NCBI GenBank assembly: GCA_031287565.1
Contig: JAITSS010000013.1
Span: 1-42,416 of the forward strand
Direction: 5' to 3'
DNA: 42,416 nt
Origin: Desulfobulbaceae bacterium
Lineage (GTDB): Bacteria > Desulfobacterota > Desulfobulbia > Desulfobulbales > Desulfocapsaceae
The notes under the pieces are model-generated. The model ran no database searches and was not told where the DNA came from. It was given only the letters and a program-made list of their open reading frames with translations. The position numbers and the translations under genes were made by a program. Numbering within the stretch: the stretch's first letter is position 1; each line of letters starts with the position of its first letter. This document shows, piece after piece, positions 25,150-33,211 of the stretch.

Positions 25150-26093
25150 AATGCCTCGTTTTTCTTTTCTTTTTTCAGGGATGAAGGCGCGCCGTCGGGC
25201 TGAGCCAGTGGATGCGCCTGGTCGTAGACACCGGCCAGATGGTCGATGTTCAAATGGGTGTAACGCCCGGTGGTGGACAGGCTGGCATGGCCCAAAAGCT
25301 CCTGCACCGAACGCAAATCCGCACCCATTTCCAGCAAATGGGTAGCAAATGAATGCCGCAAAGAATGCGGCGTCGTCATCTGGATGATGCCCGCTCGTTT
25401 GCTATAAAATCTAGTCAGGCGCTCAACACTTCTCACGGTCAGTCTGCCGCCGCGTTGGTTGATGAACAGCGCCTCGGCGGCCAGAGAACGCCCGGCGGCG
25501 CGGTTTTCGGCTAAGGTCGCGGCGCGCTCTGGCAGCCAGGCGCGGACGGCTTCCAGGGCTGGCAGACCAACCGGCGCGAGGCGCTCTTTGCGGCCTTTGC
25601 CTTTGATGCGCAAAATGGTCGAAGAGAAATCGAGATCAGCCAGATTCCGCGACACCAATTCCGACACCCGCGCCCCAGTTGAATACAGCAGCTCTAAAAT
25701 CGCCCGATCTCGGCGCGCCGTTTTATCCTGAAGCCCCGGTTCCTCCATCAGGGCGAACGCCTCGTCAACGGTCAGGAAAACCGGTATTCCCTGTCGTATT
25801 CTCGGCGCTAAAATTCCAGCGGTCGGGTCGGTTGCCAGCCCTTCTCGTTTCCGGAGAAAACGAAAGAAAGCCCTGAGCGACGACAACTTTCTGGCCAGAG
25901 TGGCGGCGCTGTCGTCGCCAAGGGACTGGATGAAGGCATGAATGTCGTCGGATGTGACCGAAGCGGGCGCGAGCAAGGCCGGATTTTTCGCGGCGAACGC
26001 CCGCGCATCGCGGCCATAGGCGTCGATGGTGTGCGGCGAATAGCCCTTTTCCAGGCGCAGCCAGTCGAGGAAGAGAAGGATTGCGTTTTCCAT
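25146..26093 (-). CDS. xerC: Tyrosine recombinase XerC
   Basis: A 315-residue tyrosine recombinase that resolves chromosome dimers at dif with XerD and FtsK. The N-terminal SAM-like core-binding domain spans about 1-95. The catalytic set is Arg in [10 protein letters not shown], Lys in the beta-hairpin [15 protein letters not shown] in [14 protein letters not shown], His in [14 protein letters not shown] with the nucleophilic Tyr in GRYTH. Direct overlap with hslV favours XerC over XerD or a phage integrase. The gene is divergent from xseB, with 80 bp between. Ribosome binding site is weak. Confidence 0.93.
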   Translation of the reverse strand: MENAILLFLDWLRLEKGYSPHTIDAYGRDARAFAAKNPALLAPASVTSDDIHAFIQSLGDDSAATLARKLSSLRAFFRFLRKREGLATDPTAGILAPRIRQGIPVFLTVDEAFALMEEPGLQDKTARRDRAILELLYSTGARVSELVSRNLADLDFSSTILRIKGKGRKERLAPVGLPALEAVRAWLPERAATLAENRAAGRSLAAEALFINQRGGRLTVRSVERLTRFYSKRAGIIQMTTPHSLRHSFATHLLEMGADLRSVQELLGHASLSTTGRYTHLNIDHLAGVYDQAHPLAQPDGAPSSLKKEKKNEAL

Positions 26094-26173
26094 ATCGCCA
26101 GTTTAGTCTAACCGGGCGAAACGCTTGATTTTCAGCATATCCGCGCAAAAAAAATCGTTCATGACGAAAAAAT

Positions 26174-26413
26174 ATGGCAAAAAAATCGTTTGAATCGGCC
26201 CTCGCCCGCCTGGAGGAACTGAACCGCGAATTGGAGCGAGGCGACCTCAGTTTGGAAATAACGCTGAAAAAATTTGAGGAGGGCGTCGGCCTGGCGCGCT
26301 TCTGCTCTGAGCAACTCTCCGAGGCCAAGGCACGGGTTGACATCCTACTCGAAAAGGACGGTGGGTTTCAAGCGGAGCCGTTCAGCGAGCGAGACGGCGA
26401 AGATGGATATTAA
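26174..26413 (+). CDS. xseB: Exodeoxyribonuclease VII small subunit
   Basis: A 79-residue helical protein: KSFESALARLEELNRELERGDL followed by LEITLKKFEEGVGLARFCSEQL is the standard XseB pattern. It associates in multiple copies with XseA to form exonuclease VII, which degrades single-stranded DNA. xseA is not in the window. It overlaps ispA by 11 bp, the usual xseB-ispA order in proteobacteria, so the two are translationally coupled. Confidence 0.95.
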   Translation: MAKKSFESALARLEELNRELERGDLSLEITLKKFEEGVGLARFCSEQLSEAKARVDILLEKDGGFQAEPFSERDGEDGY

Positions 26414-27299
26414 AACATATCTACGCGATCAGGCCGCCTTGGTTGAAGTCGCGATGGCGCGTTTCATGCCGCCGCCGGACGGGCCGCTGGCCGACCATAT
26501 CGAATCGATGCGCTACAGCCTGTTCGCGGGCGGCAAGCGCATCCGCCCAATCCTGTGCCTGACCACGGCGCGGGCCTTGAACGAGGCCGACGATACGCAA
26601 AAAGCGCTCCTGCCCACCGCCTGCGCCCTCGAATACATCCACACCTATTCTTTGATTCATGATGATTTGCCGGCCATGGATAATGACAGCCTGCGGCGCG
26701 GCCAACCCACGAACCACGTGCGCTTCGGCGAGGCGCAGGCAATTCTCGCCGGCGACGGTTTGTTGACCGACGCCTTCGCCCTGGTAACGCGGACGCAAAA
26801 ACCAGCCCTGCCACTTGCAGCCACCCTGGCGATTATCCAGGAAATCGCCAATGCCGCCGGGAGTTTCGGCATGGTCGGCGGCCAGGCGCTCGATATCGCC
26901 AACGAACGGCGGCACATTTCCCTCGAACTCTTGCAAACGATCCATCGCTATAAAACCGGCGCGTTGATTCGTTGCGCCGTCCGTTGCGGCGCTATCGGCG
27001 CGGGCGCGTCAGCGGCGCAACTGGCGGCGCTTGACGCCTATGGCCGCCACATCGGCCTGGGTTTTCAGATTGTCGATGACCTGCTTGATAGCACCTCGAC
27101 CAGCGAACAACTGGGAAAATCGGCGGGTAGCGACGCCAAACACGGCAAAGCCACCTATCCGGCCCTGTTCGGCATCGAAGAAACCCGGCGTCTGGCCCAG
27201 GAAGCCATCGACGAAGCCATCGCCAGCCTTGAGATTTTTGACGACAAGGCGGATTCCCTGCGCGACATTGCCCGCTACATCTTCAATCGCGGCAAATAA
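26403..27299 (+). CDS. ispA: Polyprenyl (farnesyl/geranylgeranyl) diphosphate synthase
   Basis: A 298-residue trans-prenyltransferase. The first Asp-rich motif is HDDLPAMDND and the second is QIVDDLLD; GGKRIRPILC near the N-terminus and GKATYPALFG near the end are also conserved. It condenses isopentenyl diphosphate with allylic substrates to give C15 or C20 precursors of quinones and the peptidoglycan lipid carrier. Start at ATG 26403 is set by homology and by overlap with xseB. Its last 25 bp overlap the end of the convergent glycosyltransferase gene. Confidence 0.94.
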   Translation: MDIKTYLRDQAALVEVAMARFMPPPDGPLADHIESMRYSLFAGGKRIRPILCLTTARALNEADDTQKALLPTACALEYIHTYSLIHDDLPAMDNDSLRRGQPTNHVRFGEAQAILAGDGLLTDAFALVTRTQKPALPLAATLAIIQEIANAAGSFGMVGGQALDIANERRHISLELLQTIHRYKTGALIRCAVRCGAIGAGASAAQLAALDAYGRHIGLGFQIVDDLLDSTSTSEQLGKSAGSDAKHGKATYPALFGIEETRRLAQEAIDEAIASLEIFDDKADSLRDIARYIFNRGK

Positions 27300-30200
27300 C
27301 GCCGCCGCGTCTTTTCCACTTTGCGCCGAATGCTCGCCGCCAAAAGCCTGGCCGCTTGCCGCCCGCCCAGTGGCCCAGCGAGTTCCAAACGCACCTGACG
27401 CAATTCATGCTCCAACAGCGACAGCCTGTCCATGGCGCTTTCGACGGCGAGGCGGTTTTTTCTCGGCAAGCTGGCCAAAACGTATTTACGGATGATTTCC
27501 ATATCCTGCTCGCGGCCGACAATCGCCGCCTGGCTGATAGTATTTGAGCCATGCAGACGATAGGATAGCAGTTTTTCATCAGCGAGATACTGAACGCGGC
27601 CAGGATAGGCAATAGCCATGCGTAAAATGAAATCGTAGTCGTGCAGATAGCGGTATGAGCTGAACAAGCCGACGCGCCTCCGCGCTTCGCTGGTCATAAA
27701 GAGATTTGAGGTGGTCAACATGAAATTGCCATGAAAAAGCCCGGCCAGCATATTGCCACTGTTCTGAAAATACTCGATTTTTTCATTCACCCAGACATTC
27801 CACGGATGCCCCTGATCGACCAATTCCATGCCGCCTGTGTCAATCGGCGTAACGGCTGAAAAGAGACAGGCTGCGCCGCTTTCCTCCTGGACGGCCAGTA
27901 GCCGTTCCAGCCGCTTATGATGATACACATCATCGGAATTCAGGATGCTGATGTAGCGGCCACGCACCAGCTTCAAACCCCGATTGATAGTGTTGTAGGC
28001 GTCCTGATTTTCCTGGAATATATAGGTCAGGCGAATATCGTTATAACTTCTGACAATCGCGCCGGTGCTGTCGGTTGAACCGTCGTCAATAACAATCAGT
28101 TCAAGGTCGGCCATGCTCTGGCCCAACACGCTTTCCACCGCCGCGCCGACGAATTTCTCGTGGTTGTAGGCCGGAATCACCACCGAAACCAGCGGCGATC
28201 CGGCCCGCCTGCTAACAACCGCGTGGCCCGGAGATTTATCCTCATCGCCAACCAGCCAGTCGCGGTATTCTTTTTTTGTCAGGCCGCCCTGGGCCAAACG
28301 CGCCAGATTATAGTAGGGATCGCCCGCCATTAGCGCCTGTCGCCAGCGTTTCTGAAAACGCGCCAGGGCCAGGCGGGCCATGGCTTCATTGAGGCGCAGC
28401 GCCGATTCCTTCGCCACATCCAGCCAGGCGGCGGCGTAAGGCGTATAGACGATGCGTTTGCCGCCTGCCGCGAGCCTCAACGACAAATCGTGGATTGCGA
28501 ACAAGCGCGACAAATCCGTTGAAATTCCACCAACTTGTCGCAACAGCGCGGCGGATATGGCAAAAAGTTCCGGCGTCGCCAGCCACACATCCTGCGCCTT
28601 GAACAGGCCATTCATCAAGATCGACTGCTGCTGGATGAAGCGGGCGTAGCCATGCGGCAAATCCATCCAGGCGCGATCAGGCCAGGGCGGCCACTCAGCT
28701 TCCAGGCCATCTTCACGACGACGAACCCGGCCACACACCATGCCGACATCGGCGACTTCCCAATACTCGATCAGCGCCGCCAGCCAATCGTCGCAAAAAT
28801 CATCAAGCAACCCGTCAATGAAGACATACAAACCGTTTTCGTCCCCCTTTCCCAAAGCGTCCACACCATCAAACTGATAAATTTCAGCAATTGGATAGCC
28901 GGCCTTGGCTCGCAGCGCCGCCTGCCAAGGAGCGAATTCTTCCGGCTCACGCCGCCAAACGACCAAACAGATCACGGCGACATCGACGGCCAGCCGCCGC
29001 CTGCAACGGTAATAGCCAAAAAGTTCCGGGTCTTTCGTCACATCCGCGTCTAAACCGCGCCGCTGGCAGGCGTCTTCCAGCGCCCGCCGCCCGGCCTCCA
29101 GCGCATAGTCTTTCACGCCGCCGCCGCCCGACACCGAGGTTTCCGAGGCCCGCCAATGGTAGAGAATTTCCGGCGCGTGGCCGATGCCCGCCGCCTTTTC
29201 GGTCAGGCGCAGCGCCAGGTCATAATCCTGCGCCCCGTCAAAACCCGGACGAAAGCCGCCGACATCCTCAAAAAGCTGACGTTTCGCCAGCAGAAAATGG
29301 GTAATGGAATTGTGCGCCAACAGCATTTCCCGATTGTAATCCGGTTTGGCGAATATTTCGCATCGCCTGCCGTCAGCGCCGATCAGGTCTTCATCGCTAT
29401 AAAACAGCTCGCCGCCATGGCGGTTTATTTCCCTGGCCATAACAAAGAGGCAATCCGGCGTCAGCTCGTCATCGTTATCAAGAAAGCCGATGAATTCGCC
29501 GGTGGCCGTAGCGGCGGCCATGGCGGAAGCGCCGGAAATTCCTTGGTTTTTATCCAAAAATGTTACGATAACGCGCCCATCTTGCCTAGCGCATTCAGTC
29601 AGCATTGACCGCGCATGAGGCTTGGCGCTGGCGTCGTCGGCCAGGCATAATTGCCAATTTGGGTATGATTGATACAAAACCGAGCGAACGCAGTTGTAAA
29701 GCTGGGCCGGTGTTGGATTATAGACCGGGACAACCAGGGAAATCAGCGGTTTTTCTGCCAATTCTTCAACTTCCTGGGCTGGATAATGGCCCAGCGCCAG
29801 TCCTGCCGCCAGATAGTGGCGCATAGCGGCCAAGGCCCCGCCAGCGATGGCATAATGCTTGCCGTACCAGACGGGATCGAAATGCGGGCAAGGACGCCGC
29901 CCGGCTGCGGCGCCATGCGCGAGAAAATGCCGGTAGGAGTCGATAGCCGGCGCGGCCAGGGCATTTTCGTTTTCACGGCGATAATAGGTCGGATCGAACA
30001 GCGGCGACGGACTCTTGCCCTCGGCGATGCCGAAGACCTGGTAATGTTCAACCAGGTCGAAAATATCGCCCTTGTCATACAAATCGTAGGCGTATCCATA
30101 GAAAAGGCTGTCGAAAAATGGCGACGGAGCCAGACGTTTTTCGCATCCTTCAGTCAGATAATGGCGCAGCGGCGAAACATGCGCCCAATTCGCGCCTGAA

Positions 30201-30682
30201 TTGGCATCGAAATTCTGTTCTCGATAAAACTGAGGATCGAAATAGGGATGTGGGCATTTGCCTTCTTTTTCACCAAGGCGCAGATAATGGGCGAAGGCGT
30301 CCTCGGCCTGCCAATCAATACCGGCCTTGGCCGGGAATTGGCTGCGGTAGTAATCGGGATCAAAGAGATGGCAGGGACTGCGCCGCTCGCCCACCGGCGT
30401 CTTCAGATAATGAAGGAGCGGATTGACGCCGCGCCACTCCTCTTCGGACAATTGCGCCAGATACAATTTCGGCAAAAACAGTGGATGCGGCCGCCTGCCA
30501 TCCACATAGCCGTTCAATAAATAATGGGTCAGGGCATCCTGGCCGCTGGCGGCGACATCCGGATAAGCGCGCAGATAATAGGCCGCGTCAAACCAGTCGG
30601 AGGCGGCGATACGCCGATAGGTCGGGGTGAAGCGAACACAAAAAAATCGAAGAAAATTTCTGATTTTAGCGACAGGTTTCAT
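27275..30682 (-). CDS. Two-domain family 2 glycosyltransferase with N-terminal repeats
   Basis: An 1135-residue protein. Residues 25-300 hold about six degenerate units of 40-50 residues with FD..YY......HYL..G...GR.P.P, a repeat seen at the N-termini of large bacterial polysaccharide glycosyltransferases. GT2 domain one starts at 312 (PLISLVVPVYNPTP) with LADDAS and DNDDELTP as nucleotide-sugar and metal-binding motifs. A second GT2 begins near 829 (PLVSVVIPAYNHEKF) with VIDDGSTD and NSDD. The C-terminus is a basic coiled coil. No membrane helices. The start at ATG 30682 has AGGTGAT upstream; an open frame extends 97 codons further without support. Likely makes a surface glycan or flagellin/O-antigen sugar; the substrate is unknown. 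Convergent with ispA (25-bp overlap). Confidence 0.88.
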   Translation of the reverse strand: MKPVAKIRNFLRFFCVRFTPTYRRIAASDWFDAAYYLRAYPDVAASGQDALTHYLLNGYVDGRRPHPLFLPKLYLAQLSEEEWRGVNPLLHYLKTPVGERRSPCHLFDPDYYRSQFPAKAGIDWQAEDAFAHYLRLGEKEGKCPHPYFDPQFYREQNFDANSGANWAHVSPLRHYLTEGCEKRLAPSPFFDSLFYGYAYDLYDKGDIFDLVEHYQVFGIAEGKSPSPLFDPTYYRRENENALAAPAIDSYRHFLAHGAAAGRRPCPHFDPVWYGKHYAIAGGALAAMRHYLAAGLALGHYPAQEVEELAEKPLISLVVPVYNPTPAQLYNCVRSVLYQSYPNWQLCLADDASAKPHARSMLTECARQDGRVIVTFLDKNQGISGASAMAAATATGEFIGFLDNDDELTPDCLFVMAREINRHGGELFYSDEDLIGADGRRCEIFAKPDYNREMLLAHNSITHFLLAKRQLFEDVGGFRPGFDGAQDYDLALRLTEKAAGIGHAPEILYHWRASETSVSGGGGVKDYALEAGRRALEDACQRRGLDADVTKDPELFGYYRCRRRLAVDVAVICLVVWRREPEEFAPWQAALRAKAGYPIAEIYQFDGVDALGKGDENGLYVFIDGLLDDFCDDWLAALIEYWEVADVGMVCGRVRRREDGLEAEWPPWPDRAWMDLPHGYARFIQQQSILMNGLFKAQDVWLATPELFAISAALLRQVGGISTDLSRLFAIHDLSLRLAAGGKRIVYTPYAAAWLDVAKESALRLNEAMARLALARFQKRWRQALMAGDPYYNLARLAQGGLTKKEYRDWLVGDEDKSPGHAVVSRRAGSPLVSVVIPAYNHEKFVGAAVESVLGQSMADLELIVIDDGSTDSTGAIVRSYNDIRLTYIFQENQDAYNTINRGLKLVRGRYISILNSDDVYHHKRLERLLAVQEESGAACLFSAVTPIDTGGMELVDQGHPWNVWVNEKIEYFQNSGNMLAGLFHGNFMLTTSNLFMTSEARRRVGLFSSYRYLHDYDFILRMAIAYPGRVQYLADEKLLSYRLHGSNTISQAAIVGREQDMEIIRKYVLASLPRKNRLAVESAMDRLSLLEHELRQVRLELAGPLGGRQAARLLAASIRRKVEKTRRRYLPRLKM

Positions 30683-30842
30683 CAAAAAATCACCTAAAAT
30701 GCGGGGAGCGGGAGCGGCCAACAGCGCCATGCGGATAAAACGCGGCGATTGTACAGCATCCGGCGAAAAATGAGATGTGTTTTCGTTGTGAGGCGCGGTG
30801 CCTGCCTGCGGCCAGAAGTCTCTACACAAGTTGTTTTTTCCA

Positions 30843-30906
30843 TTCGCCCTGAGAAGCATATCGAAGGGCGAAACCCTTCGTGGTTCGGCAGGCTTCTCAC
30901 CACGAA
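30843..30906. repeat. Two tandem REP-like stem-loops
   Basis: TTCGCCCT (30843-30850) pairs with AGGGCGAA (30865-30872), and TTCGTGGT (30877-30884) pairs with ACCACGAA (30899-30906). Both are perfect 8-bp stems with 14-bp loops, the second containing GGCAGGCTTCTC. They resemble widespread intergenic palindromes of the CTTCGACAGGCTCA type. Confidence 0.75.
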
Positions 30907-30978
30907 CGGGGCGCTTTATCACGCTTCGCCTATGGCTTGCGGAGAGGAGGGACGCGGCACGAGAATGACACAAAATTC

Positions 30979-31088
30979 GTCATGTCCGCGCAGGCGGGCA
31001 TCCAGGGGCATCGAGAAAATGCAGAAAAACCGGCAGCCTGGATTCCCGCTGGCGCGGGAATGACAGGAGAAAGCGCGGGAATGACGGA
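30979..31088. repeat. Imperfect 28-bp inverted repeat, MITE-like, with an extra half-copy
   Basis: GTCATGTCCGCGCAGGCGGG and the next 8 bases (30979-31006) are inverted at 31037-31064, ending GGCGCGGGAATGAC, with about 30 bp between. A further GCGCGGGAATGACGG recurs at 31073-31087. This is the common intergenic repeat built on GTCATTCCCGCG...GGAATCCAG. Confidence 0.8.
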
Positions 31089-31122
31089 AGAAAGCCACAA
31101 TCGGAGCCGGTTCCACGGGGAA

Positions 31123-31152
31123 TTGACAAAGAAAATGCCGGTATGGTACAGG
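31123..31152 (+). promoter_or_regulatory. Promoter for tRNA-Leu
   Basis: A perfect TTGACA at 31123-31128, 18 bp, then TACAGG at 31147-31152, ending 10 bp before the tRNA. The -35 box is excellent, the -10 box weak. Confidence 0.5.
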
Positions 31153-31161
31153 TACGCGCCT

Positions 31162-31248
31162 GCCTGGATGGTGGAATTGGTAGACACCCAGGACTTAAAA
31201 TCCTGTTGCCTTACGGCAGTGCGGGTTCGACCCCCGCTCCGGGCACCA
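31162..31248 (+). tRNA. tRNA-Leu(TAA)
   Basis: An 87-nt class II tRNA. Acceptor GCCTGGA pairs with TCCGGGC (one T-G wobble), followed by A and CCA. The anticodon stem CAGGA/TCCTG encloses loop CTTAAAA with anticodon TAA. A variable arm (TTGCCTTACGGCAG) follows. The T arm reads GCGGGTTCGACCCCCGC. Its 3' end is the likely integration site of the element to the right. Confidence 0.97.
31221..31248 (+). other. Probable attL core in the 3' end of tRNA-Leu
   Basis: A P4-type integrase gene begins 163 bp after the tRNA and phage tail genes follow. Elements of this kind recombine in the T arm and acceptor 3' end of the tRNA, restoring it on integration. The exact core cannot be set because the other junction is outside the window. 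Confidence 0.5.
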
Positions 31249-31275
31249 CAAAACAATTCAAAGCAGTTCGATATT

Positions 31276-31314
31276 GGCCGGAACCTTCAGGGAAATCGAG
31301 GGTTCCGGCCTTTT
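31276..31314 (+). terminator. Rho-independent terminator after tRNA-Leu
   Basis: GGCCGGAACC (31276-31285) pairs perfectly with GGTTCCGGCC (31301-31310), followed by TTTT. It lies on the element side of the likely attachment site, so it may be phage-supplied and would end tRNA transcription before int. Confidence 0.85.
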
Positions 31315-31363
31315 CGTTGTCCGTTGCCGTCCGTATCAATTCGGTTGAATCCGGGGATATTTG

Positions 31364-31411
31364 ACGGTATGTTTTGCGGTATCCCAAAAATATGCCGTCC
31401 AGGATACCGTC
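31364..31411. promoter_or_regulatory. Four-site dyad operator at the integrase start
   Basis: The 7-mer ACGGTAT occurs at 31364-31370, as GCGGTAT at 31376-31382, and inverted as ATGCCGT at 31392-31398 and ATACCGT at 31404-31410. Spacings are 12, 16 and 12 bp and all four are symmetric about 31387. The last site touches the int start codon at 31412. Likely binds a repressor, excisionase or the integrase itself. Confidence 0.6.
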
Positions 31412-32614
31412 ATGCCATTATCTGATACCGCCATTCGGCGGGCGAAGCCGAAGGGGAAATCATACAAGATCAGCGATGGCGACGGCATGTATCTGTTCGT
31501 CACGCCCGCCGGGGGCAGGCTGTGGCGGCTTGATTATCGTTTTGCTGGCAAGCGAAAAACGCTCACCCTGGGAAGTTACCCGGAAATATCCCTGCTGGTG
31601 GCCCGTGAGCGGCGTCTTGCGGCGCGGCGGCTACTGGCCCAAGGGGTTGATCCGATGTCGGCGCGACGCGCCGAGCGGGCGGTTTTAAAAGAAGAGGCGC
31701 GGCACACCGTGGCCAGCGTGTCGGCGGAATGGTTCACGGCCTGGAGCGAGGGGAAGGCCCGCGTGACGATCCGGCACGCGCGGCAACGGCTCGACAATTT
31801 CATCCTGCCGACCATTGGTGATATGCCGGTGGCCGCGATCAGAGCACCGGATGTCCTGGCGGCGCTCCGCCCAATCGAGGCACGAGGCTTGCTCGATACC
31901 TGTCATCGCGTCAAAATGAATATTTCGCAAATTATCGAATACGCCATTGCCCGTGGATTGCGCGATATGGCTAATCCATGCCTAACGCTGAATCAGGTGA
32001 TAAAAGCAAATACTGTCAAGCATTACGCATCCCTTACCACCCCGGAACAGGTCGCTGAATTATTGCGGGCGATTGATGGCTATCGCGGCCAATCGGTTTT
32101 CGTCCGCGCCGCCCTGCGCCTGTTGCCGTTGTTTTTTTGCCGTCCAGGCGAGTTGATCGCCATGCGATGGGCCGATGTCAATCTCAATCGCGGCGAATGG
32201 AGCTATGTAGCGACAAAGACCAAGAGCGATCATCTTGTGCCATTGTCTAGCCAGGCTATAAAAATTCTTCAGGAATTATCGCGCTACCGAGAGGCGGGCG
32301 CTGAGGTTGTTTTCCCGTCGCGTAGCCGACGTTGCCGCCATATGTCAAATATGTCGATCAATCGCGCCTTGCAGACAATGGGATACGATACCAAAACAGA
32401 GATCACCGGCCATGGCTTCCGGGCCATGGCCAGAACCATGCTGGCAGAGAGGTTAGGATTTCCGCCGGAAGTGATAGAACATCAGCTGGCGCACCGGGTG
32501 CCGGACGCCCTTGGTTTGACCTATAATCGCACCAAATATATTGAGAGGCGGCGCGAGATGATGCAGTCCTGGGCCGATTATCTGGATGGCTTGAAGGCTG
32601 GACAGGCGGGTTGA
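31412..32614 (+). CDS. int: P4-type tyrosine integrase
   Basis: A 400-residue site-specific recombinase. The N-terminal DUF4102-type arm-binding domain is clear: LSDTAIRRAKPKGKSYKISD, then GMYLFVTPAGGRLWRLDYRF and LTLGSYPEISLLVAR. The core-binding domain follows (about 95-190). The catalytic set is Arg in FFCRPGELIAMRW, Lys in TKTKSDHLVPL, HGFR in TGHGFRAMARTML, His in HQLAHRVPD and Tyr in YNRTKY. The ATG at 31412 begins at the conserved MPLSDTAIRRAKP; a TTG 17 codons upstream would read through the operator. It inserts the element into tRNA-Leu. Its 3' end overlaps the opposing 92-residue gene by 37 bp. Confidence 0.95.
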   Translation: MPLSDTAIRRAKPKGKSYKISDGDGMYLFVTPAGGRLWRLDYRFAGKRKTLTLGSYPEISLLVARERRLAARRLLAQGVDPMSARRAERAVLKEEARHTVASVSAEWFTAWSEGKARVTIRHARQRLDNFILPTIGDMPVAAIRAPDVLAALRPIEARGLLDTCHRVKMNISQIIEYAIARGLRDMANPCLTLNQVIKANTVKHYASLTTPEQVAELLRAIDGYRGQSVFVRAALRLLPLFFCRPGELIAMRWADVNLNRGEWSYVATKTKSDHLVPLSSQAIKILQELSRYREAGAEVVFPSRSRRCRHMSNMSINRALQTMGYDTKTEITGHGFRAMARTMLAERLGFPPEVIEHQLAHRVPDALGLTYNRTKYIERRREMMQSWADYLDGLKAGQAG

Positions 32615-32856
32615 TTGGCCTGGTTTTCCATCTCGTCGGCCAGGGCGATTTGCGCCGCCGCCCGCTGGCGCAAGAGGGTAGTAATTTCTGACCAGACGCC
32701 GGGTGGAATAGGGCGATACGACTTGCTATCGGTTGGAGATAGCCACTGGTGGATACGCGTTTTGTGCCCGATATTCAAAGCTTGCGCCAAGCCAGCCTTC
32801 CAGCGGTCGCCAAAAAGCGTTTCTCCGGCGCGGCGCAACAGGGTTTGTTCGTTCAT
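32578..32856 (-). CDS. Small HTH-like phage protein
   Basis: A 92-residue protein. The stretch LFGDRWKAGLAQALNIGHKTRIHQWL resembles a helix-turn-helix often found in small phage proteins (LFG.RW...LA.AL....RT...W), followed by PIPPGVWSEITTLLRQRA. It probably binds DNA, but its target is unknown. It is the last gene before int and runs against it with a 37-bp overlap. The ATG at 32856 has no good ribosome binding site and follows a terminator-like hairpin, so how it is expressed is unclear. Confidence 0.6.
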   Translation of the reverse strand: MNEQTLLRRAGETLFGDRWKAGLAQALNIGHKTRIHQWLSPTDSKSYRPIPPGVWSEITTLLRQRAAAQIALADEMENQANQPACPAFKPSR

Positions 32857-32888
32857 AAGAAAGCCCCGCCGCTTGTGGCTGACGGGGC
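32857..32888 (-). terminator. Terminator-like hairpin at the end of the tail operon
   Basis: On the minus strand GCCCCGTC (32888-32881) pairs with GGCGGGGC (32870-32863) across a 10-base loop and is followed by TTTCTT. It lies between the small membrane peptide gene and the HTH-like gene, directly before the latter's ATG. Confidence 0.6.
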
Positions 32889-32896
32889 GAGAATAA

Positions 32897-33115
32897 TCAG
32901 GAAAGAAAGATTTTAACGATAGCCGCGACGGCGGCCCCGGCGGCGGCGATGACGGCGATTTCATACCATTTCGCTTCTTTACTCATTTTCGCCGCTTCGT
33001 TTCCAAGCTTGATCGCCTCGTTATTCAATTTGAACGCCTCAGCGTTCAGCTTGAATTGTTCGGCCATCAATTTGCTGATTTCCGCTCGCATCTTTTCAAT
33101 CTCAACCTGTTCCAT
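32897..33115 (-). CDS. Small coiled-coil membrane peptide
   Basis: A 72-residue protein. Residues 1-45 form an amphipathic helix with a repeating KLNAEAFKLNNEAIKLGNEA pattern, and residues 50-71 are one hydrophobic helix (IAVIAAAGAAVAAIVKIFL). No signal peptide. An AGGAA ribosome binding site precedes the ATG, and a plausible promoter lies upstream. Such small coiled-coil/membrane proteins near the end of phage late operons may act in lysis or exclusion, but there is no family I recognise. Confidence 0.65.
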   Translation of the reverse strand: MEQVEIEKMRAEISKLMAEQFKLNAEAFKLNNEAIKLGNEAAKMSKEAKWYEIAVIAAAGAAVAAIVKIFLS

Positions 33116-33172
33116 TTCCTATACTCCAAAGGATATTTCGGGATGCGCCAAACGCTTCCCTTCCGCCTCTAA

Positions 33173-33202
33173 TGTATACCATTTGATATACACGATCAAG
33201 GG
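33173..33202 (-). promoter_or_regulatory. Possible promoter and palindrome before the membrane peptide gene
   Basis: On the minus strand an extended -10 (TGGTATACA) is preceded 15 bp upstream by TTGATC. TGTATA (33173-33178) and TATACA (33187-33192) form an inverted repeat over it, as expected for a repressed promoter. Spacing to -35 is short. Confidence 0.35.
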
Positions 33203-33211
33203 AGATGTTCT

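Larger units (their letters stand above)
30683..31122. other. Non-coding region with palindromic repeats
   Basis: No credible gene lies between the glycosyltransferase start and the tRNA-Leu promoter. The left 160 bp are the glycosyltransferase leader. The rest is dominated by three inverted-repeat structures listed separately. Open frames across it are low-complexity or antisense to repeats and the tRNA. Confidence 0.75.

Noticed and set aside
25146..26093. XerC as an integrase of a mobile element
   Set aside because: It overlaps hslV in the conserved xerC-hslV order and no attachment site or mobile cargo is adjacent.
30880..31425. A 181-residue plus-strand open frame
   Set aside because: It runs through the palindromic repeats and tRNA-Leu and has no protein features.
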